A stretch of 32,059 bases of DNA from Magnetococcales bacterium (GTDB lineage Bacteria > Pseudomonadota > Magnetococcia > Magnetococcales > Magnetaquicoccaceae): positions 1 to 32,059 of the forward strand of contig JADGAY010000028.1 of assembly GCA_015231775.1 (NCBI GenBank), written 5' to 3'. Each line of letters opens with the position of its first letter. Within the stretch, counting starts at the first letter, position 1. Below, piece after piece: positions 1 to 10,397 of this stretch. The position numbers and the translations under genes were made by a program. Below the pieces are notes generated by a model. It searched no databases. It was not told where the DNA came from and worked only from the letters and a program-made list of their open reading frames with translations.

Positions 1-191
1 AACGGGAGCGGCACGGCAAGCCCCGTCCGGAGCAAGACCACATAGGGGGGCGTTCTAAAGACGGCCCGTCCAGCCCCCGGGTAGGTCGCTACAGATGTCC
101 GGCAACGGCCATCGCAGAGGAATGACCGTCCCCCCGTCTCCCCACGGGACAAGGTTGCGGGGGACAAAACCCGGCTTACAGGCCCACTCCG
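1..191 (+). ncRNA. rnpB: RNase P RNA, type A, 3' portion (5' end outside window)
   Basis: This is the catalytic RNA of RNase P, which matures tRNA 5' ends. The sequence shows the conserved bacterial blocks in the right order: GAGCAAGACCA followed by a near-match to the usual AAATAGG (30-46), CCCGGGTAGG near 77-86, AGAGGAATGACCGTCC (116-131) and ACAAAACCCGGCTTA (164-178). These match the 3' half of E. coli-type RNase P RNA as I know it. The 5' half, with the other strand of helix P1, lies before the window. The 3' end is placed just before the T-run at 196-202 and is approximate by several bases. A 78-codon open frame at 95-331 overlaps this RNA and is not a gene. Confidence 0.95.
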
Positions 192-202
192 GTCCTTTTT
201 TT
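181..202 (+). terminator. T-rich 3' end of rnpB
   Basis: Seven Ts (196-202) follow the GC-rich 3' end of the RNase P RNA. No strong local hairpin is visible just before them, so the stem may be helix P1, whose 5' strand is outside the window. The 125 bases between here and the next promoter hold no recognisable gene, only the separated arms AGGCGCG and CGCGCCT. Confidence 0.45.
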
Positions 203-327
203 CCGCCTTTTCACCAGACTCCAGGCGCGCATCTTGAAAAATGGACGCCCATCCTGGTCCACGACGCGCCTATCCTCTCTTTTGCCAGACTTTTGAGTCG
301 ATTTTCCATCCAGGTGTTTTGCCTGTC

Positions 328-357
328 TTGACCGGTTATCGGATCGGAATCTATAAT
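328..357 (+). promoter_or_regulatory. Sigma70-type promoter of the dcw cluster
   Basis: TTGACC (328-333) and a perfect TATAAT (352-357) are separated by 18 bases, giving 11 of 12 consensus positions. The predicted start near 364 leaves a leader of about 115 bases before rsmH. The leader has a single GTGGAG-like copy and no triplet of evenly spaced boxes of the kind MraZ binds, in keeping with the absence of mraZ here. Confidence 0.8.
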
Positions 358-479
358 CTCGGATGCGTTAATTGATCCGTGACTCCAGTGGAGGCGCGCA
401 CGAGAAAACGTGAACCGATTCAATTCGGCGAGCGCAGGCGCATCCCGTTTTCTTCATCACACTGTCCCAACAAGAAAGG

Positions 480-1499
480 ATGGGCGGCTTGCTCGAGGCC
501 ACCGAACACGCGGCCCATGACGACTCCGGGGGCCACCGCGCCGTCATGCCGGACGAAACCATCCAGGCGCTCGCGCCTCGACCGGGTGGTTGCCTGGTCG
601 ATGCCACCTTCGGCTCCGGCGGTCACACCCGTCTGCTGCTCGCCGCTTCGGCCCCGGATGGTCGGGTGATCGCCCTGGATCGGGATCCGGAAGCCGTCGA
701 GCGTGGTCTGGCCCTGGCCGCCACCCTTGCGGGCCGGTTGGAGATGATTCACGCACCGTTTGGCGGGTTGGCCACGCATCTGGGCAGCCTCGGGTTGATC
801 GGGCGGATCGATGGTGTTCTCTTTGATGTCGGGGTCTCCTCGCGGCAACTGGATGTCGCCCAACGAGGCTTCTCCTTTCGACTGGATGGACCTCTGGATA
901 TGCGCATGGACCCCTCGAGCGACGGCCCCACGGCGGCGGATCTGCTCAACCGGCAGAGCCCGGAGACGTTGACCCGGATGTTTTGGGATCTCGGCGAGGA
1001 GCGTCATGCCCGTCGGGCGGTGCGCGCCATCGTGGCGCGGCGGACGCGGGAACCGTTTGCCACGACCACCCAGTTGGCCACCCTGCTGGAGCAGAACCTC
1101 CCCCATGCCGGACGCATCCATCCAGCCACGCGGATCTTTCAGGCGTTGCGCATCGCGGTGAATCGGGAACTCGAAGAGCTGGAGAGCGGTCTGGACGCGG
1201 CGTTGCAAGCGCTGGCGCCGGGTGGACGGGTGGCGGTGATCAGCTTTCACTCCCTGGAGGATCGCATCGTCAAGCAGCGTTTTCGCGCCTTGACCCTGCC
1301 TCCCCCGCCCCCGAGCGGTCCGGCGGCGCTGTTGCCCATCCGACCGGCCCCATTCAAGCCCGGTTTCCGTTTGCCCCATGTCCGCCCCATCGTTCCGAGC
1401 GACGCGGAAATCGCCACCAATCCGCGCGCGCGCAGCGCCAAACTGCGGGTCATCGAACGGGTCGGTGACCCCTTGCCGCACCAGGAGCGGGACGGATGA
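480..1499 (+). CDS. rsmH: 16S rRNA (cytosine(1402)-N(4))-methyltransferase
   Basis: RsmH (MraW) uses S-adenosylmethionine to methylate N4 of C1402 in the P site of 16S rRNA. The protein (up to 339 aa) has the SAM-binding motif DATFGSGGHT at about residues 41-50, ALDRDP at 65-70, the catalytic-region motif DGVLFDVGVSS at 111-121 and the C-terminal signature VISFHSLEDRIVKQRF at 253-268. Length is slightly above the usual 310-320 aa. The start is uncertain. The ATG at 480 directly abuts the purine-rich AAGAAAGG, with no room for a normal spacer. A TTG at 489, three codons later, sits nine bases after AAGGA and may be the real start. It is the first gene of the dcw operon, and its stop overlaps the ftsL start as ATGA. 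Confidence 0.96.
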   Translation: MGGLLEATEHAAHDDSGGHRAVMPDETIQALAPRPGGCLVDATFGSGGHTRLLLAASAPDGRVIALDRDPEAVERGLALAATLAGRLEMIHAPFGGLATHLGSLGLIGRIDGVLFDVGVSSRQLDVAQRGFSFRLDGPLDMRMDPSSDGPTAADLLNRQSPETLTRMFWDLGEERHARRAVRAIVARRTREPFATTTQLATLLEQNLPHAGRIHPATRIFQALRIAVNRELEELESGLDAALQALAPGGRVAVISFHSLEDRIVKQRFRALTLPPPPPSGPAALLPIRPAPFKPGFRLPHVRPIVPSDAEIATNPRARSAKLRVIERVGDPLPHQERDG

Positions 1500-1765
1500 A
1501 ATCCCCCTGGATTCTGCACACCCTGTTGACCATTCTGCTGGTGATCACCGCCGCCATCACCATCGCCTCGCGCATGTGGATGCAGGAGGCCCATCGCGAA
1601 CTGGAGAATCATCTTAAAAAACGGGTACAACTGCTGGATCAGGAGCAGGCGCTGCGGGTCGAATGGGTGGCACGCACCGATCTGAACACCATCGAACGTC
1701 GGGCCAAAAAGGATCTGGGCATGCGCCCGATGCGACCCGATCAGTGGCGCGAGGCACCCGAGTGA
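1496..1765 (+). CDS. ftsL: Cell division protein FtsL
   Basis: FtsL is a bitopic division protein that works with FtsB and FtsQ to activate FtsW/FtsI at the septum. The 89-residue product has a short cytoplasmic start, one hydrophobic membrane segment (about 6-25, LHTLLTILLVITAAITIASR region) and then a charged, coiled-coil-like stretch rich in Glu, Leu and Gln. The C-terminal block LRVEWVARTDLNTIERRAKKDLGM resembles the conserved FtsL end, LRxEWxxLTxxxRIExxAxxxLGM. Size and position between rsmH and ftsI are standard. Its start overlaps the rsmH stop (ATGA) and its stop overlaps the ftsI start (GTGA), which suggests translational coupling. Confidence 0.93.
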   Translation: MKSPWILHTLLTILLVITAAITIASRMWMQEAHRELENHLKKRVQLLDQEQALRVEWVARTDLNTIERRAKKDLGMRPMRPDQWREAPE

Positions 1766-3897
1766 GCACCGGCAGGAAGGTCAGTCGCCTGGGGGGCATC
1801 CTCGCCGGCTTGCGGAAACTGGGCGGACTCCTGCCACGGACGGGCAAGCGGTCCCGTTCCGGTTCATCTTCCGGGCCGTCCGCCTCCGCTCCCCTGCCCT
1901 CGCCGGCCCTCACCCCGGAACGGTTGAAGCCACGTCCCGGCGTTCGTCCCCCCGAGACCGTGAATGTGGGGATGCGCCTGAGGTTCCTGCTCGGATTCTT
2001 CATGCTCGCCTTCACGATCCTGGCCGCCCGCGCCGTCGATCTGACCGTGGTGCAGGGGGATGATCTCCATCGTCGCGCCCTGCGACAATATCAAAAGAAA
2101 ATCACCGCCCAGGGCCATCGGGGACGCTTTCTGGATCGGCGCGGCCATACCCTGGCCATCAGCCTGCCGGTGCGCTCCCTCTCCGTGGATATCGATCAGG
2201 TGCACGATCGGCAGCAACTGGCCGATCAACTCGCCCCGATCCTCGGCATGGAACGCTACTACCTGCGCTCCAAGCTCAAACGGGCCAAGGTCGGCTCCTA
2301 CCCGATCATCGCCCGGAAACTGCCGCCGACCATCATTCAGAAGATCCAGCATCTGAACAATCCCGCGCTGTTCTTCATTCCGAACATGCAGCGCTACTAC
2401 ACCCTGGGGGAGATCACCGGCCACATTCTCGGGTTCGTCGGTTTCGACGGCAAGGGGGCGGAGGGGCTGGAGAAGGTATTCCAGAAGGATCTCGAGGGGG
2501 TGTCCGGTACCCGCATCATCACCCAGGACCGCATGGGACGGGTGATGCCGACGGTCAAGAACATCACCGACGCCAAACCCGGTCACGACATCGTGCTGAC
2601 CATCGACTCCACGGTTCAGTACATCGCCTATCGCGCCCTGTTGCGCGGGGTGACCCGCAGCAAGGCCAAGGCCGGCTCGGTGGTGATCATGGATCCCAAG
2701 AGCGGCGATATCCTGGCCATGGTCAACCAACCGGCCTTCAATCCGAACAATCTTTTGGAGAGCCATTCGGACACCCGTCGCAACCGGGCCATCCTGGATG
2801 CCTACGAGCCGGGTTCGACCTTCAAGATCTTCACCATCGGCGCGGCCCTGGATCTGGGGCTGATCAAGGAGAACACGGTCATCAACATCGAGGGTGGCCG
2901 TTTCACCATCGGGGATCGCACCATCCGTGACTTCCACGTCGGCCCCCAGAGTCTGACCGTCAGTCAGATCATCCAGAAGAGTTCCAATGTCGGCGCGGCC
3001 AAGATCGGCCTGTTGATGAAACACGACGTGCTCGAGCAGTACATCCTCAACTTCGGTTTCTCGCGCCCCACCGGCATCGAGCAGACCAACGAAGCCCCCG
3101 GCTCCATGGCCGACATCACCCACTACCGGTTCGTGGGACAGGCCAACCGCTCCTACGGCTACGGGGTGCTGGCCACCCCGCTCCAGATCACCAGCGCCGC
3201 CTCCGCCGCGGTGAACGGCGGTCTGTTGCGTCCCCCGCACCTGGTGGCCGGACGGATCATCGATCACAAGCAGACCGCGATCCAACGCCCGGAGCCCAGA
3301 CGGGTGATCTCCGAACAGACCTCCGCGACGCTGCGGCGCATTCTCACCACCGTGGTCTCCACCGAGGGAACCGCGGCCCAGGCCAAGGTGGCCGGCTACA
3401 CGGTCGGCGGCAAGACCGGCACCGCCCGCAAGGCCTCGGGTCGTCAGGGGTACATGGGGGGGAGTTATTTTGCCTCGTTCGTGGGCATGATCCCGGCGGA
3501 AGATCCCAGGATCGTGATCTTTGTCGGCATCGACGAACCGGACACCAAGCTCTATTACGGGGGACTGGCCGCGGCACCGGTCTTCCGGGAGATCGCCGAG
3601 GAGATCCTGCCTCTGCTGGCGGTGCTCCCCACCACACCGGCGGAACTCAAACTGCCCCCGCTTCGGGACGAGGCCAAACCCATGCCCATGCCCGATCCGC
3701 CCGGCGCCAGACCGGCGCCGCCCACCCCGACAGCGGAGGAAGAGTCCGTGGAAAAGAGAGGCTACAAAGGGCTCTCCCTGGCCAATGCCTTGGAAAAGGC
3801 CCAAGGACAGGGCGTCGTACCCAAAATTTCCGGATCAGGTCGCGTGGTCCAGGAGAGCGTCGGAGAGGAGGGCGACCTGCGCCTGGTGCTCGAATGA
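1762..3897 (+). CDS. ftsI: Septal peptidoglycan transpeptidase FtsI (class B PBP) with C-terminal PASTA domain
   Basis: FtsI cross-links septal peptidoglycan with FtsW as glycosyltransferase partner. The start is taken as GTG 1762, overlapping the ftsL stop; the frame stays open upstream to 1663 but only inside ftsL. The 711-residue protein has a basic, Pro/Ser-rich cytoplasmic tail of about 70 residues, one membrane segment (about 72-92), a dimerisation domain and a transpeptidase domain. The active-site motifs are all present: S352-T-F-K355, S407-S-N409 and K551-T-G553. A Pro-rich linker follows, then a PASTA-like domain at about 665-711. E. coli FtsI lacks a PASTA domain, so this longer form is notable. 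The stop overlaps murE as ATGA. Confidence 0.96.
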   Translation: MSTGRKVSRLGGILAGLRKLGGLLPRTGKRSRSGSSSGPSASAPLPSPALTPERLKPRPGVRPPETVNVGMRLRFLLGFFMLAFTILAARAVDLTVVQGDDLHRRALRQYQKKITAQGHRGRFLDRRGHTLAISLPVRSLSVDIDQVHDRQQLADQLAPILGMERYYLRSKLKRAKVGSYPIIARKLPPTIIQKIQHLNNPALFFIPNMQRYYTLGEITGHILGFVGFDGKGAEGLEKVFQKDLEGVSGTRIITQDRMGRVMPTVKNITDAKPGHDIVLTIDSTVQYIAYRALLRGVTRSKAKAGSVVIMDPKSGDILAMVNQPAFNPNNLLESHSDTRRNRAILDAYEPGSTFKIFTIGAALDLGLIKENTVINIEGGRFTIGDRTIRDFHVGPQSLTVSQIIQKSSNVGAAKIGLLMKHDVLEQYILNFGFSRPTGIEQTNEAPGSMADITHYRFVGQANRSYGYGVLATPLQITSAASAAVNGGLLRPPHLVAGRIIDHKQTAIQRPEPRRVISEQTSATLRRILTTVVSTEGTAAQAKVAGYTVGGKTGTARKASGRQGYMGGSYFASFVGMIPAEDPRIVIFVGIDEPDTKLYYGGLAAAPVFREIAEEILPLLAVLPTTPAELKLPPLRDEAKPMPMPDPPGARPAPPTPTAEEESVEKRGYKGLSLANALEKAQGQGVVPKISGSGRVVQESVGEEGDLRLVLE

Positions 3898-5387
3898 GAC
3901 TCTCCCAACTGCAGCAAGCCACCCGTGGCCAGGAATTGAACCGCACCGGCGCGGATGTCAAGATCACCGGATTGTGCGCGGACTCCCGGGCCGTCACCCC
4001 CGGCGCGTTGTTCGCGGCCCTGCCCGGCAGTCGCGCGGATGGAGGGGGCTTCATCGACGCGGCCATCGCCGCCGGTGCCGTGGCGATCCTGCACGACGGG
4101 AGCCGGACGCTTCCGGTCCCGAGCCTGATCCACCCGGAACCCCGGGCGGCCCTCTCCCATCTGGCGGCAGCCTTTCACGGCCATCCGGCGGATCATCTCA
4201 CCATGCTGGCCGTCACCGGCTCGAATGGCAAAACCAGCGTCGCCGGAATGGTCGAGGCGATCCTGCATGCCGCTGAAATCCCCACCGGGGTGATCGGCAC
4301 CACCGGCATCCGCCATCCGGGTGGCACGCAGGGCCCGTCCCTGACCACGCCGGATCCGATCAGGTTTCAGGCGACCCTGGCCGCGATGCGCGCGGCGGGT
4401 TGCCAGGCGGTGGTGGCCGAGGTCTCCTCCCATGCGCTGGATCAAGCGCGCACCGCCGGCATCCCCTGGCAAGCCGCGGCCTTCACCAACTTGAGCCGCG
4501 ACCATCTGGACTATCACGGCACCATGGAGGCATATTGGCTGGCCAAGCGCCGGCTCTTCCTGGACCCGCCGCGTCCGAATGCCGCGATCATCAATCTGGA
4601 CGACCCGCAAGGTTTGGAGTTGGCCAAAGTCTGCCGGGAGGCGGGCCTCCCGGTGAGCGGATTCTCCCTGGAGGAGCATCCGGAGGCGGAGATCCGCGCC
4701 GAGGCGCTGCGCCTCGACTGGCTGACCACCGGCTTCGACCTGATCACCCCGATGCAGAGCCGATCCATCACGCTCAAGACCTCGGGCCGGTTTCAGGTCG
4801 CCAACGCCCTGACCGCCGCCGCGCTCTGCCGCCGCATCGGCATCGACTTCTCCACGATCGTCGCCGGATTGTCCCTGTTCCAGCCGATCAAGGGACGCAT
4901 GGAGACGATCCGGCAAGGACAACCCTTTACCATTCTCGTGGATTTCGCCCATACCCCCGACGCCCTGGAGCGACTGCTGTCCACGGTCGTTGAGATCTCC
5001 CCGCGGGCGCGGCATATCCTGGTCTTCGGCTGCGGCGGGGAGCGCGATGTCGGCAAGCGTCCGCTCATGGGCGAAATCGCCGCCCGGCTGGCCAGCTTCA
5101 CGGTTCTGACCGACGACAATCCGCGCTCCGAGGATCCGGCCACGATCCGCGCCGCCATCCGCGCCGGCATGGCCGGGGCCGAGGAGCATCTGATCGAGAT
5201 TCCGGATCGCGCCGAGGCGATCGGTCATGCCATCGGCATGGCCCGCGCCGGGGATGTGGTGCTGATCGCCGGCAAGGGGCACGAAACCCAGCAGATCCTG
5301 GACGATGGCCCGATCCCCTTCGACGATGGACAGGTGGCCCGCGCCCAGTTGGCGGAGATCGGTTTTCAAGGACTCTCCAACCCATGA
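3894..5387 (+). CDS. murE: UDP-MurNAc-L-Ala-D-Glu:meso-diaminopimelate ligase
   Basis: MurE adds the third stem-peptide residue to UDP-MurNAc-L-Ala-D-Glu in the cytoplasm, using ATP. The 497-residue protein shows the N-terminal uridine-binding region (LCADSRAVTPGALFAAL), the ATP loop GSNGKTS at 109-115, a central domain with HDL-type residues (NLSRDHLDYHGTMEAYW) and the C-terminal DNPR motif at 408-411, followed by SEDP. DNPR marks ligases specific for meso-diaminopimelate rather than lysine. The ATG overlaps the ftsI stop by four bases and the 3' end overlaps murF by four bases. Confidence 0.97.
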   Translation: MRLSQLQQATRGQELNRTGADVKITGLCADSRAVTPGALFAALPGSRADGGGFIDAAIAAGAVAILHDGSRTLPVPSLIHPEPRAALSHLAAAFHGHPADHLTMLAVTGSNGKTSVAGMVEAILHAAEIPTGVIGTTGIRHPGGTQGPSLTTPDPIRFQATLAAMRAAGCQAVVAEVSSHALDQARTAGIPWQAAAFTNLSRDHLDYHGTMEAYWLAKRRLFLDPPRPNAAIINLDDPQGLELAKVCREAGLPVSGFSLEEHPEAEIRAEALRLDWLTTGFDLITPMQSRSITLKTSGRFQVANALTAAALCRRIGIDFSTIVAGLSLFQPIKGRMETIRQGQPFTILVDFAHTPDALERLLSTVVEISPRARHILVFGCGGERDVGKRPLMGEIAARLASFTVLTDDNPRSEDPATIRAAIRAGMAGAEEHLIEIPDRAEAIGHAIGMARAGDVVLIAGKGHETQQILDDGPIPFDDGQVARAQLAEIGFQGLSNP

Positions 5388-6764
5388 AGCGCTCCTTCAT
5401 CCATGCCGCCTGCGGGGCCCAATGGGGATTCGGCGCCCCCTCCGAGGATCCGGAACTCACCGGCATCACCACCGACAGCCGCAAGGTGCGTCCGGGAGAG
5501 CTGTTCGCCGCGCTGGCCGGACCGAACTTCGACGGCCATGATTTCATCGATGTCGCCATCGAAAAGGGGTGTGCCGCGCTGCTTGTCAGCCGCCTGCCGG
5601 AGAGCGCGCCGTCGGTCCCGGTGCTGCTGGTTGCCGATGTCCTGACCGCCCTGGGTCAAGCCGGCAAGGCCTGGCGTCGCCAGGTGGCCCCCGTGGTGAT
5701 CGGTGTCACCGGCTCCTCGGGCAAGACCACGGTCCGGGAGATGATCGCCGCCTGCCTGCGGGCCGAATGCGGGCCGCTGCACGCCACCACCGGCAACCTG
5801 AACAACCACATCGGCGTGCCGTTGACCCTGTTGGCCATGCCCGCCGACTGCCGGGTGGCTGTGATCGAGATGGGGATGAGCGCGGCGGGCGAGATCGCTT
5901 TTCTCGCCCGTTTGGTCCTCCCTTCCATCGGCGTGGTCACGAATATCCAGCCCGCCCACCTGGCATCCTTCACCGGTTTGCAGGCGGTGGCCGCCGCCAA
6001 GGGGGAGCTTCTGGCCGCCCTGCCCGAGGAGGGGTGGGGGCTGGTCCCGGCGCTGGAACCGCAACGCCCGGTGTTGGAACAATCCGCGACCGGCTGCCGG
6101 CGGCTCACCTTTGGTCCCACCCCCGAGGCCGACATCCGTTGGGTGGATGATCCCTCGACGACAGAGGCGGACGGAAGACGGCGCGGGACGATCCTCTGGC
6201 CGGATGGCGCGCGGGCGGAGGTCGATCTGGGGGTGTGCGCCCCCCATCGGCTGGTCAATGCCCTGGCCGCCGCCGGTGTGGCCCGCTTGGCCGGCGCCTC
6301 CCCCGAGGCGATCGGCGCGGCCCTCGCCGCCTTCCAGCCCCTGGCCGGACGGGGGGCATCGCTGGCCGGACCCGAGGGGCGGATCATCCTCGACGACACC
6401 TACAACGCCAATCCCGGCTCCATGGCCGCGGCACTTGCCACCCTGGGCTCCCATCCGGCCCCGCGCCGGGTGGCCATCCTCGGGGACATGCTGGAGTTGG
6501 GCGCGGAGAGCCTGGCGCTGCACGCCGGTCTGGCCCGTGACATCGCCCAAAATCGCGTGGATCTGGTTGTGACCGCCGGGATCCACATGCGCGCGCTGCA
6601 CGAGGCGCTCCTGCGCGAACTGCCGGGGGTCGGCGCCCATCACGCGGATGACCCGGCCAACTGGTTGGAACACCTCTCTTCTCTGCTCCATGTCGGCGAC
6701 GTGATCCTGGTCAAGGGATCACGGGGCATGCGCATGGAACGACTTGTCAAGGATCTGATGAATC

Positions 6765-6775
<11 letters not shown>
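5384..6775 (+). CDS. murF: UDP-MurNAc-tripeptide:D-Ala-D-Ala ligase
   Basis: MurF attaches the D-Ala-D-Ala dipeptide made by Ddl, completing the UDP-MurNAc-pentapeptide. The 463-residue product has the Mur ligase layout: an N-terminal substrate domain ([18 protein letters not shown]), an ATP loop TGSSGKTT at 109-116, a central ATPase domain with [10 protein letters not shown], and a C-terminal domain with the MurF motif [11 protein letters not shown] and LGDMLELG. The ATG lies inside the murE stop (ATGA). The 3' end overlaps the mraY start by 11 bases. Confidence 0.97.
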
Positions 6776-7849
<1,074 letters not shown>

Positions 7850-7850
<1 letters not shown>

Positions 7851-9223
7851 TGAACCACCCATCCCCACCCGTCGGCGTCATCGGCCTGGGTCGCTCCGGG
7901 AGCGCGGCGGTCCGTTTCCTGGCGGCACGCGGGTGCCGCGTGGTGGCCTGGGATGCCAATCCGTCCACCCTCGCCCCGCTCGCCGACCTGCCCGGCGTCA
8001 CCCCCCTTGCCGGCGCCACGCCACCGGTGGAGCCCCTCTCAGCCTGCGGAACGCTCCTGCTCTCGCCGGGGGTGCCTCGCGCGCTACCTGAGATGCGGAA
8101 ACTGATCGCCGCCGGGATCCCGGTGGTCAACGATGTGGAATGGCTCCACGCCCATGTCCGCGCCCAGCGTCCGGAAGCCCGTTTTCTGGCCATCACCGGC
8201 TCCAACGGCAAATCCACGGTCACCACCCTGATCGGCCTGATGCTGCAACAACAAGGGATCGCCACCGCCGTCGGCGGCAACCTGGGCATGCCGGCCCTCT
8301 CCCTCTGGGAGGCCGCCATCGACGCCTATGTGCTGGAACTCTCCTCGTTTCAGCTCGAGAGCATCGCCGCGTTTCGCGCCGAGGTGGCGATCCATCTCAA
8401 TCTCACCCCGGACCATCTGGATCGCTACCCGGATCTGGCCGCCTATGGCGCGGCCAAGAGCCGCATCTTCGCCAACAGCCGCCCCGGCGATCGGCTGGTG
8501 ATCAACGCCGATGATGCCAATCTGGCCGCCGACATCCACCGGGCGGACGCCATGGGGCTCGGGGTGATCCCCTTCTCCGTGGAACGGGTGGTTCCCGGTG
8601 GGGTGTACGCCTCGGAGGGTTGGTTGATCGACGGGCGCGGCCCCACCCCCCTGCCCCTCCTGCCGCTTGAGACCATCGGCATCCGGGGGATCCACAATCA
8701 GGCCAATGCCGCCGCATCCGCCGCCGCCGCCCTGGCGTCCGGGGTCTCCCCCGAGGCGGTCGTCTCGGTGCTCCAGAGCTTTCCCGGACTCACCCACCGC
8801 ATGGAACCCGTGCGCACCCTCGACGGGGTGACCTACTACAACGACTCCAAGGGGACCAATGTCGGGGCCACCCTGATGTCCCTGCAATCGTTCCCTGACG
8901 TGGCCTCCGGTGGCGGGGTGATCCTGATCGCCGGCGGACGCGACAAAAAGGGGGCGTTCGCCGCCCTGGCGCCGGTAGCCCGGCGGGTGGTGGCGGAGGC
9001 GATCCTGATCGGCGAGGCGGCCAACGACCTGGCCCGTGCCCTCACCGATGGTCCGAATCTCCACCGCGCCGCCAGCATGGTCGATGCGGTTCGACTTGCC
9101 CGAAAACTGGCCCGTCCCGGCCAGGCGGTTCTGCTCTCGCCGGCCTGCGCCTCCTTTGACATGTTCAAGAACTTCGAGGATCGCGGCGATCAATTCCGCG
9201 AGGCTGTCCATGAGCTCGTCTAA
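7850..9223 (+). CDS. murD: UDP-MurNAc-L-alanine:D-glutamate ligase
   Basis: MurD adds D-glutamate to UDP-MurNAc-L-Ala. The frame is open from 7763, but the ATG at 7850 is chosen because it overlaps the mraY stop by one base and gives the family N-terminus VGVIGLGRSGSAAVRFL, a Rossmann-like substrate domain. The 457-residue product has the ATP loop GSNGKST at 117-123, NLTPDHLDRY in the central domain and the MurD motifs TYYNDSKGTN, LIAGGRDKKG and LSPACASFDMFKNFEDRG near the C-terminus. Its last 14 bases overlap ftsW. Confidence 0.96.
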
Positions 9224-10397
9224 ACCCACCACCCCGTGGCGCGATAAATACACCGAGGAGAACAAGGGCCTCGGCCACATCGATTTGTGGCTGGCCGGAA
9301 CCGCCTTTGTCCTGCTGCTGGTGGGTCTGGTGATGGTCTACTCCGCCTCGACCCCCATTGCCCTGAAGAAATACGACGACTCCACCCACTACGCCCTGCG
9401 CAACGCGGTGTTCGCCCTGGCCGGACTGGCCGCCATGGCCTGGCTGAGCCGCATGCCGATCCCCACCATCCGCGCCTTGAGCCGTACCGCCTTCTGGGTG
9501 TTGATCTTCCTGTTGGTGCTGGTCTTCGTCCCCGGCATCGGCATGGAAGGGGGTGGCGCGCGCCGCTGGATCAATCTGCGCCTCTTCACCCTGCAACCCT
9601 CGGAACCGTTCAAGGTGGCGCTGATCCTGTATGTCTCCCACCTGCTGGCCCTGGAGCCGCAACGGGTGCGCTATTTCAAGGAGGGGCTGTTGCCGCTGCT
9701 GGGGCTCTTTGGCCTGGGGGCGGTGCTGTTGATGGCCGAACCCGACTTCGGGGCCACCCTGATCTGCGGCATGGTGGTGATGACCGTGATCTTCATCGCC
9801 GGCATGCCCCTCTCCTGGATCACCGCCGTGGCCGGCGCCGCCATCCCCCTGGCCGCCGCCGGGGTGATCATGGCCCCCTACCGCTTTCGCCGCGTCACCT
9901 CGTTTCTCGATCCCTGGGACGACCCCTTGAACAGCGATTTCCAACTGGCCCAATCCCTGATCTCCTTCGGGAGCGGCGGGGTGATGGGCGCGGGATTGGG
10001 CGAGGGACAACAAAAGCAGTTCTACCTCCCCGAGGCCCACACCGACTTCATCTTCGCGGTGATCGGCGAGGAGCTGGGGCTGATCTGGATTTTGATCATC
10101 ATCTCCCTGTTCGCCCTGCTGGTGTGGCGCGCCATGCTCATCGCCCGCTTGAGCGACGATCTGTTCGTGCGCCTGAGCAGCGCGGGTCTGACCACCCTGA
10201 TCGCCTCCCAGGCGATCGCCAACATGGCCGTGGTGATGGGACTGCTGCCACCCAAGGGGTTGACCCTGCCGCTGGTGAGTTACGGCGGCTCGTCGATGGT
10301 GATCACCCTCTCCTGTGTCGGACTGCTTCTGGCCTTCTCCCGCACCGTTCCGGCCCAGAACCGGGGCGGGGCCTCCAGCCGGGATGGATCGGGATGA
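9210..10397 (+). CDS. ftsW: Peptidoglycan glycosyltransferase FtsW (SEDS family)
   Basis: FtsW polymerises lipid II into glycan strands at the septum, paired with FtsI. The frame is open from 9036, but the upstream part lies within murD; ATG 9210 gives a 395-residue protein with a normal short cytoplasmic N-terminus. About ten membrane segments are visible, starting at LAGTAFVLLLVGLVMVYSAS. SEDS hallmarks include GGARRWINL, the LQPSEPFKVALILY block, AEPDFGATLI, QKQFYLPEAHTDFIFAVIGEELG and the C-terminal PLVSYGGSSM. It overlaps murD by 14 bases and murG by four (ATGA). Confidence 0.96.
   Translation: MSSSKPTTPWRDKYTEENKGLGHIDLWLAGTAFVLLLVGLVMVYSASTPIALKKYDDSTHYALRNAVFALAGLAAMAWLSRMPIPTIRALSRTAFWVLIFLLVLVFVPGIGMEGGGARRWINLRLFTLQPSEPFKVALILYVSHLLALEPQRVRYFKEGLLPLLGLFGLGAVLLMAEPDFGATLICGMVVMTVIFIAGMPLSWITAVAGAAIPLAAAGVIMAPYRFRRVTSFLDPWDDPLNSDFQLAQSLISFGSGGVMGAGLGEGQQKQFYLPEAHTDFIFAVIGEELGLIWILIIISLFALLVWRAMLIARLSDDLFVRLSSAGLTTLIASQAIANMAVVMGLLPPKGLTLPLVSYGGSSMVITLSCVGLLLAFSRTVPAQNRGGASSRDGSG

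Noticed and set aside
420-1481. Long minus-strand open frame (353 codons) opposite rsmH
   Set aside because: It is antisense to a gene with full RsmH motifs and has low-complexity Arg/Gly/Gln-rich content typical of GC-rich antisense frames.
1864-3804. Minus-strand open frame of 646 codons opposite ftsI
   Set aside because: ftsI on the + strand has all penicillin-binding motifs; the antisense product is rich in His, Asp and Gly with no recognisable domain.
9287-10393. Apparent long N-terminal extension of MurG, open back to 9287
   Set aside because: It lies out of frame over ftsW, and MurG family proteins start at the ATG overlapping the ftsW stop.
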